Shown here one piece after another: positions 41,040 to 49,629 of a stretch of 64,000 bases of DNA. The notes below the pieces were generated by a model, which was not told the origin of the DNA, searched no databases, and saw only the letters and a list, made by a program, of their open reading frames with translations. The stretch lies in the NCBI GenBank assembly GCA_902785365.1, contig CACZYC010000001.1:62001-126000 (forward strand), given 5' to 3'. A program made the translations under genes and the position numbers. How positions within the stretch are numbered: the stretch's first letter is position 1; every line of letters starts with the position of its first letter. This DNA is from an uncultured Ruminococcus sp. (lineage in GTDB: Bacteria > Bacillota > Clostridia > Oscillospirales > Acutalibacteraceae).

Positions 41040-42377
41040 ATGTCAACAAAACTTACTGACAAGTATTTAAAAGGATTTGTTAGCGAAGACGAGTTCAAGG
41101 GGATTGAGTCTCAGGTTAAAGCCGCTCACAAGGCTCTGCACGACGGCTCGGGTCTCGGCAACGATTTCATCGGCTGGGTTGACCTTCCGACAAATTACGA
41201 TAAAGAGGAGTTTGCCCGAATTAAAAAGGCTGCCGCTAAGATTAAGAACGACACCGATGTATTTGTAGTTATAGGTATCGGCGGTTCCTATCTGGGCGCC
41301 AGAGCTGCTATTGAGTTTTTGACTTCTCCGAACTACAACGCTCTTGCCAAGGATACTCCGCAGATTTATTTCACCGGTAATTCTATTTCATCCGACGCTC
41401 TCTCTGATATCATTGAGCTTTGCGAGGGCAAGGATGTTTCCATCAATATGATTTCAAAGTCGGGTACAACCACAGAGCCCGCTATCGCTTTCCGCGTGTT
41501 CCGCGACCTGCTTGAGAAAAAGTACGGCAAGGACGGCGCCAAGGAGCGTATTTATTGCACAACCGACAAGGCGAGAGGAACACTCAAACAGCTCGCTGAC
41601 AAAGAGGGTTATGAGACTTTTGTAGTTCCCGACGATGTTGGCGGACGCTACTCTGTTCTCACAGCCGTAGGACTTCTTCCCATAGCTGTCGCGGGCGCTG
41701 ATATTGACGCTCTTATGGCGGGCGCGAAGAAGGCTCAGGACGAGTTCAATAACGACGACCTCTATTCAAATGATTGTTACAAATACGCCGCAATCAGAAA
41801 TATCCTCTACAACAAGGGTTACACAACCGAGATTATGGTAAGCTATGAGCCCGCGTATACACTCATGAACGAGTGGTTTAAGCAGCTCTACGGCGAGTCC
41901 GAGGGTAAGGACAAGAAGGGTATTTTCCCCGCGAGCGTTATCTTCTCAACAGACCTTCATTCTTTAGGTCAGTATATTCAGGACGGCAGACGCAATTTGT
42001 TTGAGACTGTGGTTCTCTTTGATAAATGCAAAAAGCCCATCACTCTCGGCGAGGACCCGACCAACGTTGACGGTCTGAACTTCCTCACCGGCAAGACTAT
42101 GGACTTTGTAAACCAAAAGGCTTTCGAGGGTACGGTTCTCGCTCATAACGACGGCGGCGTACCGAACGTAGTGCTCAATGTTGAGACTATGGACGAGACT
42201 AACCTCGGGTATTTAATCTACTTCCTGGAGAAAGCCTGCGCTATCTCGGGTTATGTACTCGGAGTTAATCCGTTCAACCAGCCTGGTGTAGAGAGCTACA
42301 AAAAGAATATGTTTGCTCTGCTCGGCAAACCCGGTTATGAGGATCAGAAAGCAGAACTTGAGGCAAGACTTAAATAA
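41040..42377 (+). CDS. pgi: Glucose-6-phosphate isomerase
   Basis: A 445-aa glycolytic enzyme interconverting glucose-6-phosphate and fructose-6-phosphate. Motifs: [54 protein letters not shown], the family signature near [17 protein letters not shown], and ending [20 protein letters not shown] with the catalytic Lys. Length is typical of the short Firmicutes type. Confidence 0.97.
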   Translation: MSTKLTDKYLKGFVSEDEFKGIESQVKAAHKALHDGSGLGNDFIGWVDLPTNYDKEEFARIKKAAAKIKNDTDVFVVIGIGGSYLGARAAIEFLTSPNYNALAKDTPQIYFTGNSISSDALSDIIELCEGKDVSINMISKSGTTTEPAIAFRVFRDLLEKKYGKDGAKERIYCTTDKARGTLKQLADKEGYETFVVPDDVGGRYSVLTAVGLLPIAVAGADIDALMAGAKKAQDEFNNDDLYSNDCYKYAAIRNILYNKGYTTEIMVSYEPAYTLMNEWFKQLYGESEGKDKKGIFPASVIFSTDLHSLGQYIQDGRRNLFETVVLFDKCKKPITLGEDPTNVDGLNFLTGKTMDFVNQKAFEGTVLAHNDGGVPNVVLNVETMDETNLGYLIYFLEKACAISGYVLGVNPFNQPGVESYKKNMFALLGKPGYEDQKAELEARLK

Positions 42378-42423
42378 TCAAATTATTAGTATAAAATACA
42401 AGAATATAAGGAGGAGTTAAAGT

Positions 42424-42840
42424 ATGGTTACTTTACTTATCGGAAAAAAAGGTTCAGGAAAAACAAAGAAGCTCATTCAGCTCGCTAATGAGGCTGTGGC
42501 AGTTTCTCAGGGTAACGTAGTTGTTATCGAAAAGGGTGCGAAGCTCACCTATGATATCACCTCTAAAGCCCGACTTATTGATACTGAACAGTACGCAATT
42601 CAAGGCTATGATATGCTGTTTGGTTTTATCAGCGGTATCTGCGCCGGCAATTATGACGTTACGGATATTCTTATCGACTCTACATTTAAGATTGCTCCCG
42701 AGGCTATCGGAGGAATTGAAGAGTTTACTAAAAAGCTTCAGGCATTAAGCGATTATTCAGGCGCTAATATGGTAGTTCTTATCTCGGCTGCCGAGGAAGA
42801 TTTACCCGGCGACATCAACGCTGTCTGCGAAGTTATTTAA
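42424..42840 (+). CDS. Small P-loop protein of unknown function
   Basis: A 138-aa soluble protein with a clear Walker A, LLIGKKGSGKTKKL (residues 4-17), and a Walker B-like strand, DVTDILIDSTF, plus a later strand ANMVVLISA. No sensor or DNA-binding extension. It follows pgi by 46 bp with its own AAGGAGG and ends before a terminator, so probably shares the pgi transcript. It looks like a stripped-down nucleotide-binding fold; function not recognised. Confidence 0.82.
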   Translation: MVTLLIGKKGSGKTKKLIQLANEAVAVSQGNVVVIEKGAKLTYDITSKARLIDTEQYAIQGYDMLFGFISGICAGNYDVTDILIDSTFKIAPEAIGGIEEFTKKLQALSDYSGANMVVLISAAEEDLPGDINAVCEVI

Positions 42841-42864
42841 GATCGAGTCAGAATAAAAATATCA

Positions 42865-42895
42865 GGGGTGACGTTAAAGTCGCCCCTTGTTTTTT
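42865..42895 (+). terminator. Intrinsic terminator of the pgi transcript
   Basis: GGGGTGAC / GTCGCCCC (one G-U), loop GTTAAA, T-rich tail. Confidence 0.9.
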
Positions 42896-42911
42896 ACCGA
42901 TAAACTTCCTC

Positions 42912-42940
42912 TTGAATATTTAAAAATGTTGTGTTAAAAT
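42912..42940 (+). promoter_or_regulatory. Promoter of the LRR-dockerin gene
   Basis: TTGAAT, 17-bp spacer, TAAAAT. Confidence 0.7.
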
Positions 42941-42971
42941 TTTCATACGAACATAATTGGAAGTGAAAAAA

Positions 42972-43925
42972 ATGAAAAAGGCATTATCACTGATTATCGT
43001 GTTGGTTATAGCGGCGATTTCCGTTTTGTCTGCTGCCGCGGCTGACATTCCGAAAAATCCGACAGAATTTCAGCATAATGATTATCCCGGAATAGAATTC
43101 GCGAACGACTGGGACGACAATCTTATGGTTACGGGTTATACAGGTACAAATCCGCAACTGATTGTTCCCGAGTCGGTTTACAATAAAAATGTTATACGCT
43201 TTGAAGAAAATTCGCTTGAGGGAAATACTGTTGTTCGAAGCGTAATTATGAACGACAATATGACCAATATAAGAGACAGGGCGTTTTATCAATGCTCGAA
43301 TTTGTCATATTTTTATTTTTCCCAAAAGCTGCAGGTAATAGGAAAAAGCGTTTTTACTTATGACAGCGGACTTGCCTGCGCGTTTATGCGCAACACGGTT
43401 ATCAATCAGATTGACAGCAACGCGTATATGAATTGCGCTAATCTTGAGTATGTATCTTTGCCCGATTCTATTAAAACAATTAACGGCGCGGGATTTTACG
43501 GAACGGCGGTACGCAAGATTGTCATCCCTAACGGGGCCGAGATTATCGGCGCTCGCAGCTTTGCGAATAATTCAAAGCTCGAAAAGATTTATGTGCCCGC
43601 TTCGGTTGTAAGTATCGGCTCGGATGTGTTCCACAACTCGCCGAATGTCACTGTATACACGCCGGAGGGAAGCGCTATGCAAACATACTGTCAGGAAAAA
43701 AACATCAAATGTGAGGTTCTCAGCGAGGAGAACTTCCCCTCGCGCATACTCGGAGATACAAACGGCGACAACGAGGTAAATATCAACGACGTTACCTTCA
43801 TCCAGCGCGAAATCGCGGGATACAAGACCGAGTTTTATCCCGATAACTGCGACTACAACGGCGACTGTAAGCTGAACATCAACGACGCTACTGATATTCA
43901 ATATCATATTGTCGGGTTGAAATAG
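42972..43925 (+). CDS. Secreted leucine-rich-repeat protein with C-terminal dockerin
   Basis: A 317-aa precursor. Signal peptide ~1-24 (LSLIIVLVIAAISVLSAAAA). Residues ~60-240 carry LRR_5/BspA repeats (SLPDSIKTINGAGFYGTAVR, VPASVVSIGSDVFHNSPNVT). The last ~65 residues form a type I dockerin with two calcium loops, LGDTNGDNEVNINDVTFIQR and CDYNGDCKLNINDATDIQYH, so the protein should bind a cohesin on a scaffoldin or on the cell wall. The ATG at 42972 with GGAAGTG upstream is chosen over TTG 42957. No cohesin or glycosidase gene lies in the window. Confidence 0.92.
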   Translation: MKKALSLIIVLVIAAISVLSAAAADIPKNPTEFQHNDYPGIEFANDWDDNLMVTGYTGTNPQLIVPESVYNKNVIRFEENSLEGNTVVRSVIMNDNMTNIRDRAFYQCSNLSYFYFSQKLQVIGKSVFTYDSGLACAFMRNTVINQIDSNAYMNCANLEYVSLPDSIKTINGAGFYGTAVRKIVIPNGAEIIGARSFANNSKLEKIYVPASVVSIGSDVFHNSPNVTVYTPEGSAMQTYCQEKNIKCEVLSEENFPSRILGDTNGDNEVNINDVTFIQREIAGYKTEFYPDNCDYNGDCKLNINDATDIQYHIVGLK

Positions 43926-43951
43926 GATTATGAACTGAAAAAACTGATTTC

Positions 43952-43977
43952 GGAGCTGCTTTCGCGGCTCCTTTTTT
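43952..43977 (+). terminator. Intrinsic terminator after the LRR-dockerin gene
   Basis: GGAGCTGC / GCGGCTCC, loop TTTC, six T. Confidence 0.92.
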
Positions 43978-44048
43978 GTGCAAAAGCGATAATAGGGCAG
44001 CTGCACAAAGATGTTTTATGCGCAAGGTATAAAAAATACACATTTTGA

Positions 44049-44077
44049 TTGACTTTAGCGTGATGATGTGCTAATAT
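44049..44077 (+). promoter_or_regulatory. Promoter of the amino-acid ABC transporter operon
   Basis: TTGACT, 17-bp spacer, TAATAT. Confidence 0.7.
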
Positions 44078-44118
44078 TATAGGGCTTTGAATAAGAAATT
44101 TTTTATGAGGTGAAAACT

Positions 44119-44955
44119 ATGAAAAGATTTATTGCATTGGCGCTTGTAGCCGTTATGGCTATTTGTGTATTCGCGGGCTGCGGTTCAAATGATACCGCTT
44201 CAAGCTCAGGTACAAAATCTGAGGCGTCCGCTGACAAAACAACTTTCACAGTTGGTTTTGACGCTGAATTCCCGCCCTACGGCTATCTTGACGAAAAGAC
44301 AAACGAATACACAGGCTTTGACCTTGAGCTCGCTCAGGCAGTTTGTGATGACTTAGGATGGGAGCTCAAAAAGCAGCCAATCGACTGGGACAACAAGGAT
44401 AATGAGCTTAACTCAGGCACAATTGATTGTATCTGGAACGGATTTACAATTAACGGCAGAGAGAAAGACTACACATGGTCTGTACCTTATGTAGATAACT
44501 CTCAGGTAGTTGTTGTTAAAAAGGATTCCGATATCTCCAAGTTAGCTGACTTAAGCGGCAAGGTAGTAGCTGTCCAGGCTGACTCATCGGCTCTCGCGGC
44601 TCTCCAGGGCGACGACGCTACAAAGGAAAACAAGAAGTTAGCGTCTTCATTTGCTGAGCTCCAGCAGATTGGTAACTACAACGACGCGCTTATGAATCTT
44701 GAGGCGGGTTCTGTTGACGCTGTATGTATGGACATCGGTGTAGCCGGTTACAATGTAAGCGCTAAGAAAGACCTGTTTAAGATTCTTGATGACCAGATTT
44801 CCACTGAGCAGTATGGTATTGGCTTTAAGAAGGGTAACACCGAGCTCAAGGATAAGGTTGAGAAGGCTCTTATGAAGCTTGTTGACAACGGTAAATTCGC
44901 GAAAATCGCGAAGAAATATAAGCTTGAGGACGCAATTTGCCTCGGTAAGGACTAA
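44119..44955 (+). CDS. Polar amino-acid ABC transporter substrate-binding lipoprotein
   Basis: A 278-aa lipoprotein: signal peptide with lipobox AICVFAGC, a Ser/Thr linker, then an SBP_bac_3 domain (FTVGFDAEFPPYGYLDEKTN, GFDLELAQAVCDDLGWEL, WNGFTINGREKDYTWSVPYV, and the C-terminal KKGNTELKDKVEKALMKL). Binds a polar amino acid such as glutamine, arginine or cystine; specificity not readable. The permease and ATPase follow after a terminator, the usual way to make more binding protein than membrane subunits. ATG 44119 (AGGTG upstream) chosen over GTG 44110. Confidence 0.94.
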   Translation: MKRFIALALVAVMAICVFAGCGSNDTASSSGTKSEASADKTTFTVGFDAEFPPYGYLDEKTNEYTGFDLELAQAVCDDLGWELKKQPIDWDNKDNELNSGTIDCIWNGFTINGREKDYTWSVPYVDNSQVVVVKKDSDISKLADLSGKVVAVQADSSALAALQGDDATKENKKLASSFAELQQIGNYNDALMNLEAGSVDAVCMDIGVAGYNVSAKKDLFKILDDQISTEQYGIGFKKGNTELKDKVEKALMKLVDNGKFAKIAKKYKLEDAICLGKD

Positions 44956-44971
44956 TACGTCAATTATTTCG

Positions 44972-45003
44972 GGCTGTCTCTTTTTCGGGGACAGCCTTTT
45001 TCT
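44972..45003 (+). terminator. Intercistronic terminator after the substrate-binding protein gene
   Basis: GGCTGTC / GACAGCC stem and TTTTTC. Probably partial, since no clear promoter precedes the permease gene. Confidence 0.8.
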
Positions 45004-45056
45004 CGGTAAACAGCATAAATCTTTGATATAACTTTTAGTATATAAGAGGAAAAGGT

Positions 45057-45815
45057 ATGAATAAAAAGGTGTTCATTGCGGCGGTAGTAATCTTCGTACT
45101 GCTTGTACCCGCCGTTCTTATTTCGTTTAATATAACAAAGGTTACGGGAAACGAGGTTCTCGACAATATTGTTAGCATAATGAACCGACTGTCAAACGGT
45201 ATATGGTCATCGCTCATTTTGTTTGGGCTGACGTTGCTTTTCTCTATGCCTATCGGACTGCTTGTGACTTTCGCGAGACGTTCGCGCTTCAAGGTGGTAG
45301 AGATGATTACGAAGTTCTATATTTCGGTAATGCGCGGTACACCGCTTATGCTTCAGCTTATCGTGGTATACTTTGCTCCGTACTATCTCTTTAAAATTCC
45401 GCTCAGTTCCGACTACCGTTTTTACGCGGCTGTTATCGGTTTTTCGTTGAACTACGCGGCGTATTTCGCCGAGATTTACCGCAGCGGTATCGAGGCGGTA
45501 CCCAAAGGACATTATGAGGCGGCAAAGGTTCTGGGCTATTCACGCCGACAGACATTTATGAAGATTGTATTTCCGCAGATGGTGAGACACGTTCTGCCTC
45601 CTGTAACAAACGAGGTTATCACGCTGGTTAAGGATACGTCTCTCGCTTACGCGATCGCCTATGTTGAGATGTTCACTCTCGCAAAACAAATCGCCGCCGC
45701 GCAGAGCAGCATTCTCGCGTTGTTCGTAGCGGGTATATTCTACTATTTCTTCAACCTTCTTGTTGCTTTTGTTATGGGAAGAATTGAGAATAAAATGAAT
45801 TACTATACAGCGTAG
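45057..45815 (+). CDS. Amino-acid ABC transporter permease (HisM/GlnP family)
   Basis: A 252-aa inner-membrane protein with about five helices and the permease loop YRSGIEAVPKGHYEAAKVLG, which contacts the ATPase. FYISVMRGTPLMLQLIVVYF is the family N-terminal signature. Part of the transporter with the flanking binding protein and ATPase; 10 bp before the ATPase gene. Confidence 0.95.
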   Translation: MNKKVFIAAVVIFVLLVPAVLISFNITKVTGNEVLDNIVSIMNRLSNGIWSSLILFGLTLLFSMPIGLLVTFARRSRFKVVEMITKFYISVMRGTPLMLQLIVVYFAPYYLFKIPLSSDYRFYAAVIGFSLNYAAYFAEIYRSGIEAVPKGHYEAAKVLGYSRRQTFMKIVFPQMVRHVLPPVTNEVITLVKDTSLAYAIAYVEMFTLAKQIAAAQSSILALFVAGIFYYFFNLLVAFVMGRIENKMNYYTA

Positions 45816-45825
45816 GAGGTCTGAA

Positions 45826-46584
45826 ATGAAACTGTTAGAGATTAATAATATTAAAAAGACCTTCGACGATTTGGAAGTGCTGAAGGATATTTCTATCTCG
45901 GTAGAACAAGGCGAGGTTGTGTCTATACTCGGACCGTCGGGTTCAGGTAAATCGACGCTTTTGCGCTGTGCGACTTTGCTTGAGACAATGGACGCGGGTT
46001 CGCTTTATTACTGCGGCGAGACGGTTGCCGAAAATGTTGACGGCAAATCTGTGTATGTGGGAAAACACGATATCAAGAGAATCCAGGGCTACTTTGGCTT
46101 GGTGTTCCAGAACTTTAATCTCTTTCCGCATTACTCGGTTTTGAAAAATATTATTGACGCCCCGATTCATGTGCAGAAGCGCAACAAAAAAGAAGTAGAA
46201 AAAGAAGCTATGAAGCTGCTTGAACAAATGGGTATAGCTGATAAAAAGGACTACTATCCCTGTATGCTTTCGGGCGGTCAGCAACAGCGTGTGGCAATCG
46301 CCAGAGCGCTGGCTATGAATCCTAAGATTCTCTTTTTTGACGAGCCGACCTCAGCGCTTGACCCCGAGCTTACGTCTGAGATTCTGAAGGTTTTGCGTAT
46401 GCTTGCGGCTGAAAAAATGACGATGGTAATTGTTACTCACGAAATTGATTTTGCGAGAAATGTTTCTGACAGAGTAATATTTATGGATGAGGGTTATATA
46501 ATAGAGCAGGGCGCCCCCCAGGATGTTATCGACAACCCGAAAAATGACAGAGTCAGGGCGTTCTTAGCTAAAGTTCAAGGCTGA
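45826..46584 (+). CDS. Amino-acid ABC transporter ATP-binding protein (GlnQ/HisP family)
   Basis: A 252-aa ATPase: Walker A GPSGSGKST, Q-loop FQNFNLFPH, signature LSGGQQQRVAIARAL, Walker B ILFFDEPTSALDPE, His switch VTHEIDFAR. The insertion GETVAENVDGKSVYVGKHDI is slightly longer than usual. Third gene of the transporter operon. Confidence 0.96.
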   Translation: MKLLEINNIKKTFDDLEVLKDISISVEQGEVVSILGPSGSGKSTLLRCATLLETMDAGSLYYCGETVAENVDGKSVYVGKHDIKRIQGYFGLVFQNFNLFPHYSVLKNIIDAPIHVQKRNKKEVEKEAMKLLEQMGIADKKDYYPCMLSGGQQQRVAIARALAMNPKILFFDEPTSALDPELTSEILKVLRMLAAEKMTMVIVTHEIDFARNVSDRVIFMDEGYIIEQGAPQDVIDNPKNDRVRAFLAKVQG

Positions 46585-46592
46585 TTGGTTTT

Positions 46593-47468
46593 ATGGGCAA
46601 GATTATAATTCTAATAAAGAATATAAAAGGCATATTAAAAAAGAATTTCGAGGATAATATTCCCGCTATTTCAGCGCAGTCGGCATTTTTTATCATTTTG
46701 TCGTTTGTACCGTTTCTGATATTCGCGCTGGCTATTATAGCCAAATTCGGAGTATCACAGTCGGAAGTTTCGGGATTACTTAAAGGCGTATTTATTGATG
46801 ATGCTGTTACGGATAAATTGAATTCTATTCTGGCGGAGAGTTACTCTGCTGCCACAGGTGTAGCAGTTACAACAGTTATTTTGGCTCTTTGGTCGGCGGG
46901 CAAGGGTGTGTATTCGATAACCGAGGGCATAAGAGTAATATACAGACTCCCTAACAAATACAATTGGTTTGTTAAAAGATTATTCTCAATGGGATATACT
47001 ATTCTTATGTTCCTGGCGATTGGTTTAACAGTTGTAGGGCTGCTTGTGTCTGAATTTGCGGACAGCCTTATAAAATCGGCTGTTAAAAACCTGCCGTTTA
47101 TAATAAACATGTTGTATACGCTGAGGTATTTTATCATACTGGTCGTGGTGACTTTGCTTATTGCATTTGCTCTGATGATGTATCTGCGGCCCAGGGTAGA
47201 GGATAAGCGTTTCGCCGCGTTCAAAGTTCAGCTCCCCGGCGCGATACTGACATCGCTGGGCTGGGTAGTGCTCTCGCTTGGAATAAAAATATATGTTAAC
47301 TATTTCAACGGGTTCAGTATCTACGGCAGTTTAGGTACGCTGGCGATTGTTATGGTATGGATGTATTTTTCGATTTATATTTTCGCTTTCGGAATACAGA
47401 TAAACTATATGTATTGCGTGAAAATCTACGAAACCGAAGTGAAGAAACTTTTTAAAAGAAAGTCTTGA
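46593..47468 (+). CDS. YihY/BrkB-family membrane protein
   Basis: A 291-aa polytopic membrane protein (about six helices) of the family once misnamed RNase BN. Family pattern: IPAISAQSAFFIILSFVPFL near the N-terminus, ALWSAGKGVYSITEGIRVIY, a central WFVKRLFSMGYTILMFLAIG and PGAILTSLGWVVLSLGIKIY before the last helix. Role unclear. It follows the ATPase gene by 8 bp with only a weak ribosome site. Confidence 0.9.
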   Translation: MGKIIILIKNIKGILKKNFEDNIPAISAQSAFFIILSFVPFLIFALAIIAKFGVSQSEVSGLLKGVFIDDAVTDKLNSILAESYSAATGVAVTTVILALWSAGKGVYSITEGIRVIYRLPNKYNWFVKRLFSMGYTILMFLAIGLTVVGLLVSEFADSLIKSAVKNLPFIINMLYTLRYFIILVVVTLLIAFALMMYLRPRVEDKRFAAFKVQLPGAILTSLGWVVLSLGIKIYVNYFNGFSIYGSLGTLAIVMVWMYFSIYIFAFGIQINYMYCVKIYETEVKKLFKRKS

Positions 47469-47493
47469 CAAAATACACTACATTTTGTAAAAT
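47465..47493 (+). promoter_or_regulatory. Promoter of yceD-rpmF, overlapping the yihY stop
   Basis: Perfect TTGACA, 17-bp spacer, TAAAAT; the -35 shares its first four bases with the end of the preceding gene. Confidence 0.8.
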
Positions 47494-47528
47494 AATAAAC
47501 AGCGTTTTAATATGCTCTGGAGGTTTTT

Positions 47529-48023
47529 ATGCTTCTAAAGTTGAAAGACGTCTTTCTTAACGACGGCAGCCGCTCGGAATTTGACTATTCCTTGCCGCTT
47601 GCTGAACTCGACATTAACGGTGATTATCCATTCAAGTCACCCGTCAGAGTTCTTGCGACGGCGGTCAATCGGGCAGGGGTCGTGGAGTTGAACGTAAAAG
47701 CGGTTTTCGATTATACCACCCGCTGTGACAGGTGCTTTGTTCCAATCACAAAGCCGATGGAGCTATCGTTTGCTCACGGGCTCGCTACCGAGTTGATAGA
47801 CGAGGAAAATGACGACTATATTGAAACACCGGATTATACGCTCGAGCTTGACGATGTTGTTATCTCGGATATATTGCTGAATCTCCCGAGCAAAATGCTA
47901 TGCAAGGATGATTGCAAGGGGTTGTGTCCCAAATGCGGGAAGAACCTCAACGAAGGAGATTGCGGCTGCGACAATGAGACCATTGACTCGAGACTGGAAA
48001 TCCTGAAACAGTTAATTGATTAG
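47529..48023 (+). CDS. YceD/DUF177 protein, upstream partner of ribosomal protein L32
   Basis: A 164-aa soluble protein of the DUF177 family, almost always encoded just before rpmF and linked to 23S rRNA or ribosome assembly. Cysteine motifs RCDRCF, LCKDDCKGLCPKCG and CGCDNETID suggest metal binding. Start with GGAGG, 27 bp before rpmF. Confidence 0.92.
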   Translation: MLLKLKDVFLNDGSRSEFDYSLPLAELDINGDYPFKSPVRVLATAVNRAGVVELNVKAVFDYTTRCDRCFVPITKPMELSFAHGLATELIDEENDDYIETPDYTLELDDVVISDILLNLPSKMLCKDDCKGLCPKCGKNLNEGDCGCDNETIDSRLEILKQLID

Positions 48024-48050
48024 TATACACAGTATTAAGGAGGAATAATA

Positions 48051-48248
48051 ATGGCAGTACCCACCGGAAAAACTTCTCACAAAAGAAAAAGCACAAGACG
48101 TTCGGCTAACTATAAGCTCGACGCTCCCGCTCTTACAACTTGTCCTAATTGCGGCGCTTTGACAGCTGCTCACAAGGCTTGCACAAACTGCGGAATGTAC
48201 AAGGGCAGACAGGTTGTTGTTATGGATGACGAAACATCTAAAAAGTAA
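48051..48248 (+). CDS. rpmF: 50S ribosomal protein L32
   Basis: A 65-aa L32 with the N-terminal MAVPTGKTSHKRKSTRR and a full Cys4 zinc site (CPNCG ... CTNCG), the zinc-dependent form. Confidence 0.98.
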   Translation: MAVPTGKTSHKRKSTRRSANYKLDAPALTTCPNCGALTAAHKACTNCGMYKGRQVVVMDDETSKK

Positions 48249-48262
48249 TTAGTTTACCACTC

Positions 48263-48294
48263 GGGCTGTCGCGTTTACGACAGCCCTTGTTTGT
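48263..48294 (+). terminator. Intrinsic terminator after rpmF
   Basis: A 9-bp stem, GGGCTGTCG / CGACAGCCC, loop CGTTTA, T-rich tail. Confidence 0.92.
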
Positions 48295-48323
48295 TTGATA
48301 AAACCGATGAACGGGGGCGCGGT

Positions 48324-49628
48324 ATGGCGGTTACAATTAAAGAAGTCAATTCCCAAAGCCGCGCTTTTAAAAAGGGCGTTAATTCGGGTGACGTTCTTAT
48401 TTCGATTAACGGCAACGAGATTGTTGATGTGCTTGATTATCGGTTTTATCAGGTTAACAAAAAGCTCGAGCTGGTGATAAAGAAGCCCGACGGAAAGACT
48501 AAAAAAATCAAGATAAAAAAAGAGGAGTATGAGGAACTCGGACTGGAGTTTGACTCATACCTTATGGATAAGGAACATTCCTGCAAAAACAAGTGCATAT
48601 TCTGTTTTATAGACCAGTTACCAAAGGGTATGCGTGAGTCGCTGTACTTTAAGGATGATGACAGCAGACTTTCGTTTTTGTTCGGAAACTATATAACTCT
48701 GACCAACCTTACCGAGCATGAAATCAGCAGGATTATCAAAATGCGTATCAGTCCGATAAATGTGTCTGTTCATACGACCAATCCCGAGCTCAGATGCAAG
48801 ATGATGAACAACCGATTCGCGGGCGACGCGCTCGCGGCGCTGAGAAGATTCTCTGAGGCGGGTTTGATGATAAACTGCCAGATTGTCGCGTGCCCCGGAA
48901 TAAACGACGGCGAGGAATTAAAGCGTACTCTTACCGATTTGGAACAACTGGGCGTTCAGTGTGTCGCGGTTGTGCCTGTCGGACTTACGCGTTACAGGGA
49001 AAATCTTTTTAAGCTGACTCCGTATAACAGTAAGACCGCTGCGGAGACGCTTGAGATAATCGAAAGCTTCGGCGACAGATTAAAGGAAAAATACGGCAGA
49101 CGCACGGTTTACGCGGCTGACGAGTTTTATATCAAGGCGGGCAGAGAGCTTCCGCCTCCCGAATACTATGAGGGTTATCCCGCGCTTGAAAACGGCGTAG
49201 GACTGGTAACTCTGCTCAGAGAGGAAGTCGAGTTTGCTCTTGAAGACTTGGAGCCCGACAGTACGCTCGACCAAAAAGTGACTGTTGTCTGCGGCGAATG
49301 TACGTATAAGGAGCTGAAAAAAACTTTGGCTCAGATTAACGGGAAATTTCCTAATATAAAGATAAATATCCGCAAGATAAAAAACGAGTTTTTCGGCGGA
49401 CAGATTGACGTGACAGGACTGGTAACAGGCGGTGATTTGATCAATCAGCTCAAGGATGAGGAGCTTGGTGATAAGCTGCTGATTCCGTCATGTATGCTAA
49501 GGTTTGAGGGGGATGTTTTCCTCGACGATGTGAGCGTCGAAGATGTACGGGAGAAACTCGGTATAAATGTAAAAGTAACCGACAACAGCGGAGAAGCGGT
49601 TGTGCGGGAGATAATAAAGAGAGGCTAA
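48324..49628 (+). CDS. PDZ and radical-SAM-like DUF512 protein
   Basis: A 434-aa protein: an N-terminal PDZ-like domain (SRAFKKGVNSGDVLISINGN), then a radical SAM-like cysteine cluster, HSCKNKCIFCFIDQLPKGMR, and the DUF512 C-terminal half (CGECTYKELKKTLAQI, FFGGQIDVTGLVTGGDLINQ, LIPSCMLRFEGDVFLDDVS). Common in Clostridia beside der and plsY, as here; substrate unknown. ATG at 48324 is preceded by a G-rich sequence. It ends 1 bp before der. Confidence 0.92.
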   Translation: MAVTIKEVNSQSRAFKKGVNSGDVLISINGNEIVDVLDYRFYQVNKKLELVIKKPDGKTKKIKIKKEEYEELGLEFDSYLMDKEHSCKNKCIFCFIDQLPKGMRESLYFKDDDSRLSFLFGNYITLTNLTEHEISRIIKMRISPINVSVHTTNPELRCKMMNNRFAGDALAALRRFSEAGLMINCQIVACPGINDGEELKRTLTDLEQLGVQCVAVVPVGLTRYRENLFKLTPYNSKTAAETLEIIESFGDRLKEKYGRRTVYAADEFYIKAGRELPPPEYYEGYPALENGVGLVTLLREEVEFALEDLEPDSTLDQKVTVVCGECTYKELKKTLAQINGKFPNIKINIRKIKNEFFGGQIDVTGLVTGGDLINQLKDEELGDKLLIPSCMLRFEGDVFLDDVSVEDVREKLGINVKVTDNSGEAVVREIIKRG

Positions 49629-49629
49629 T

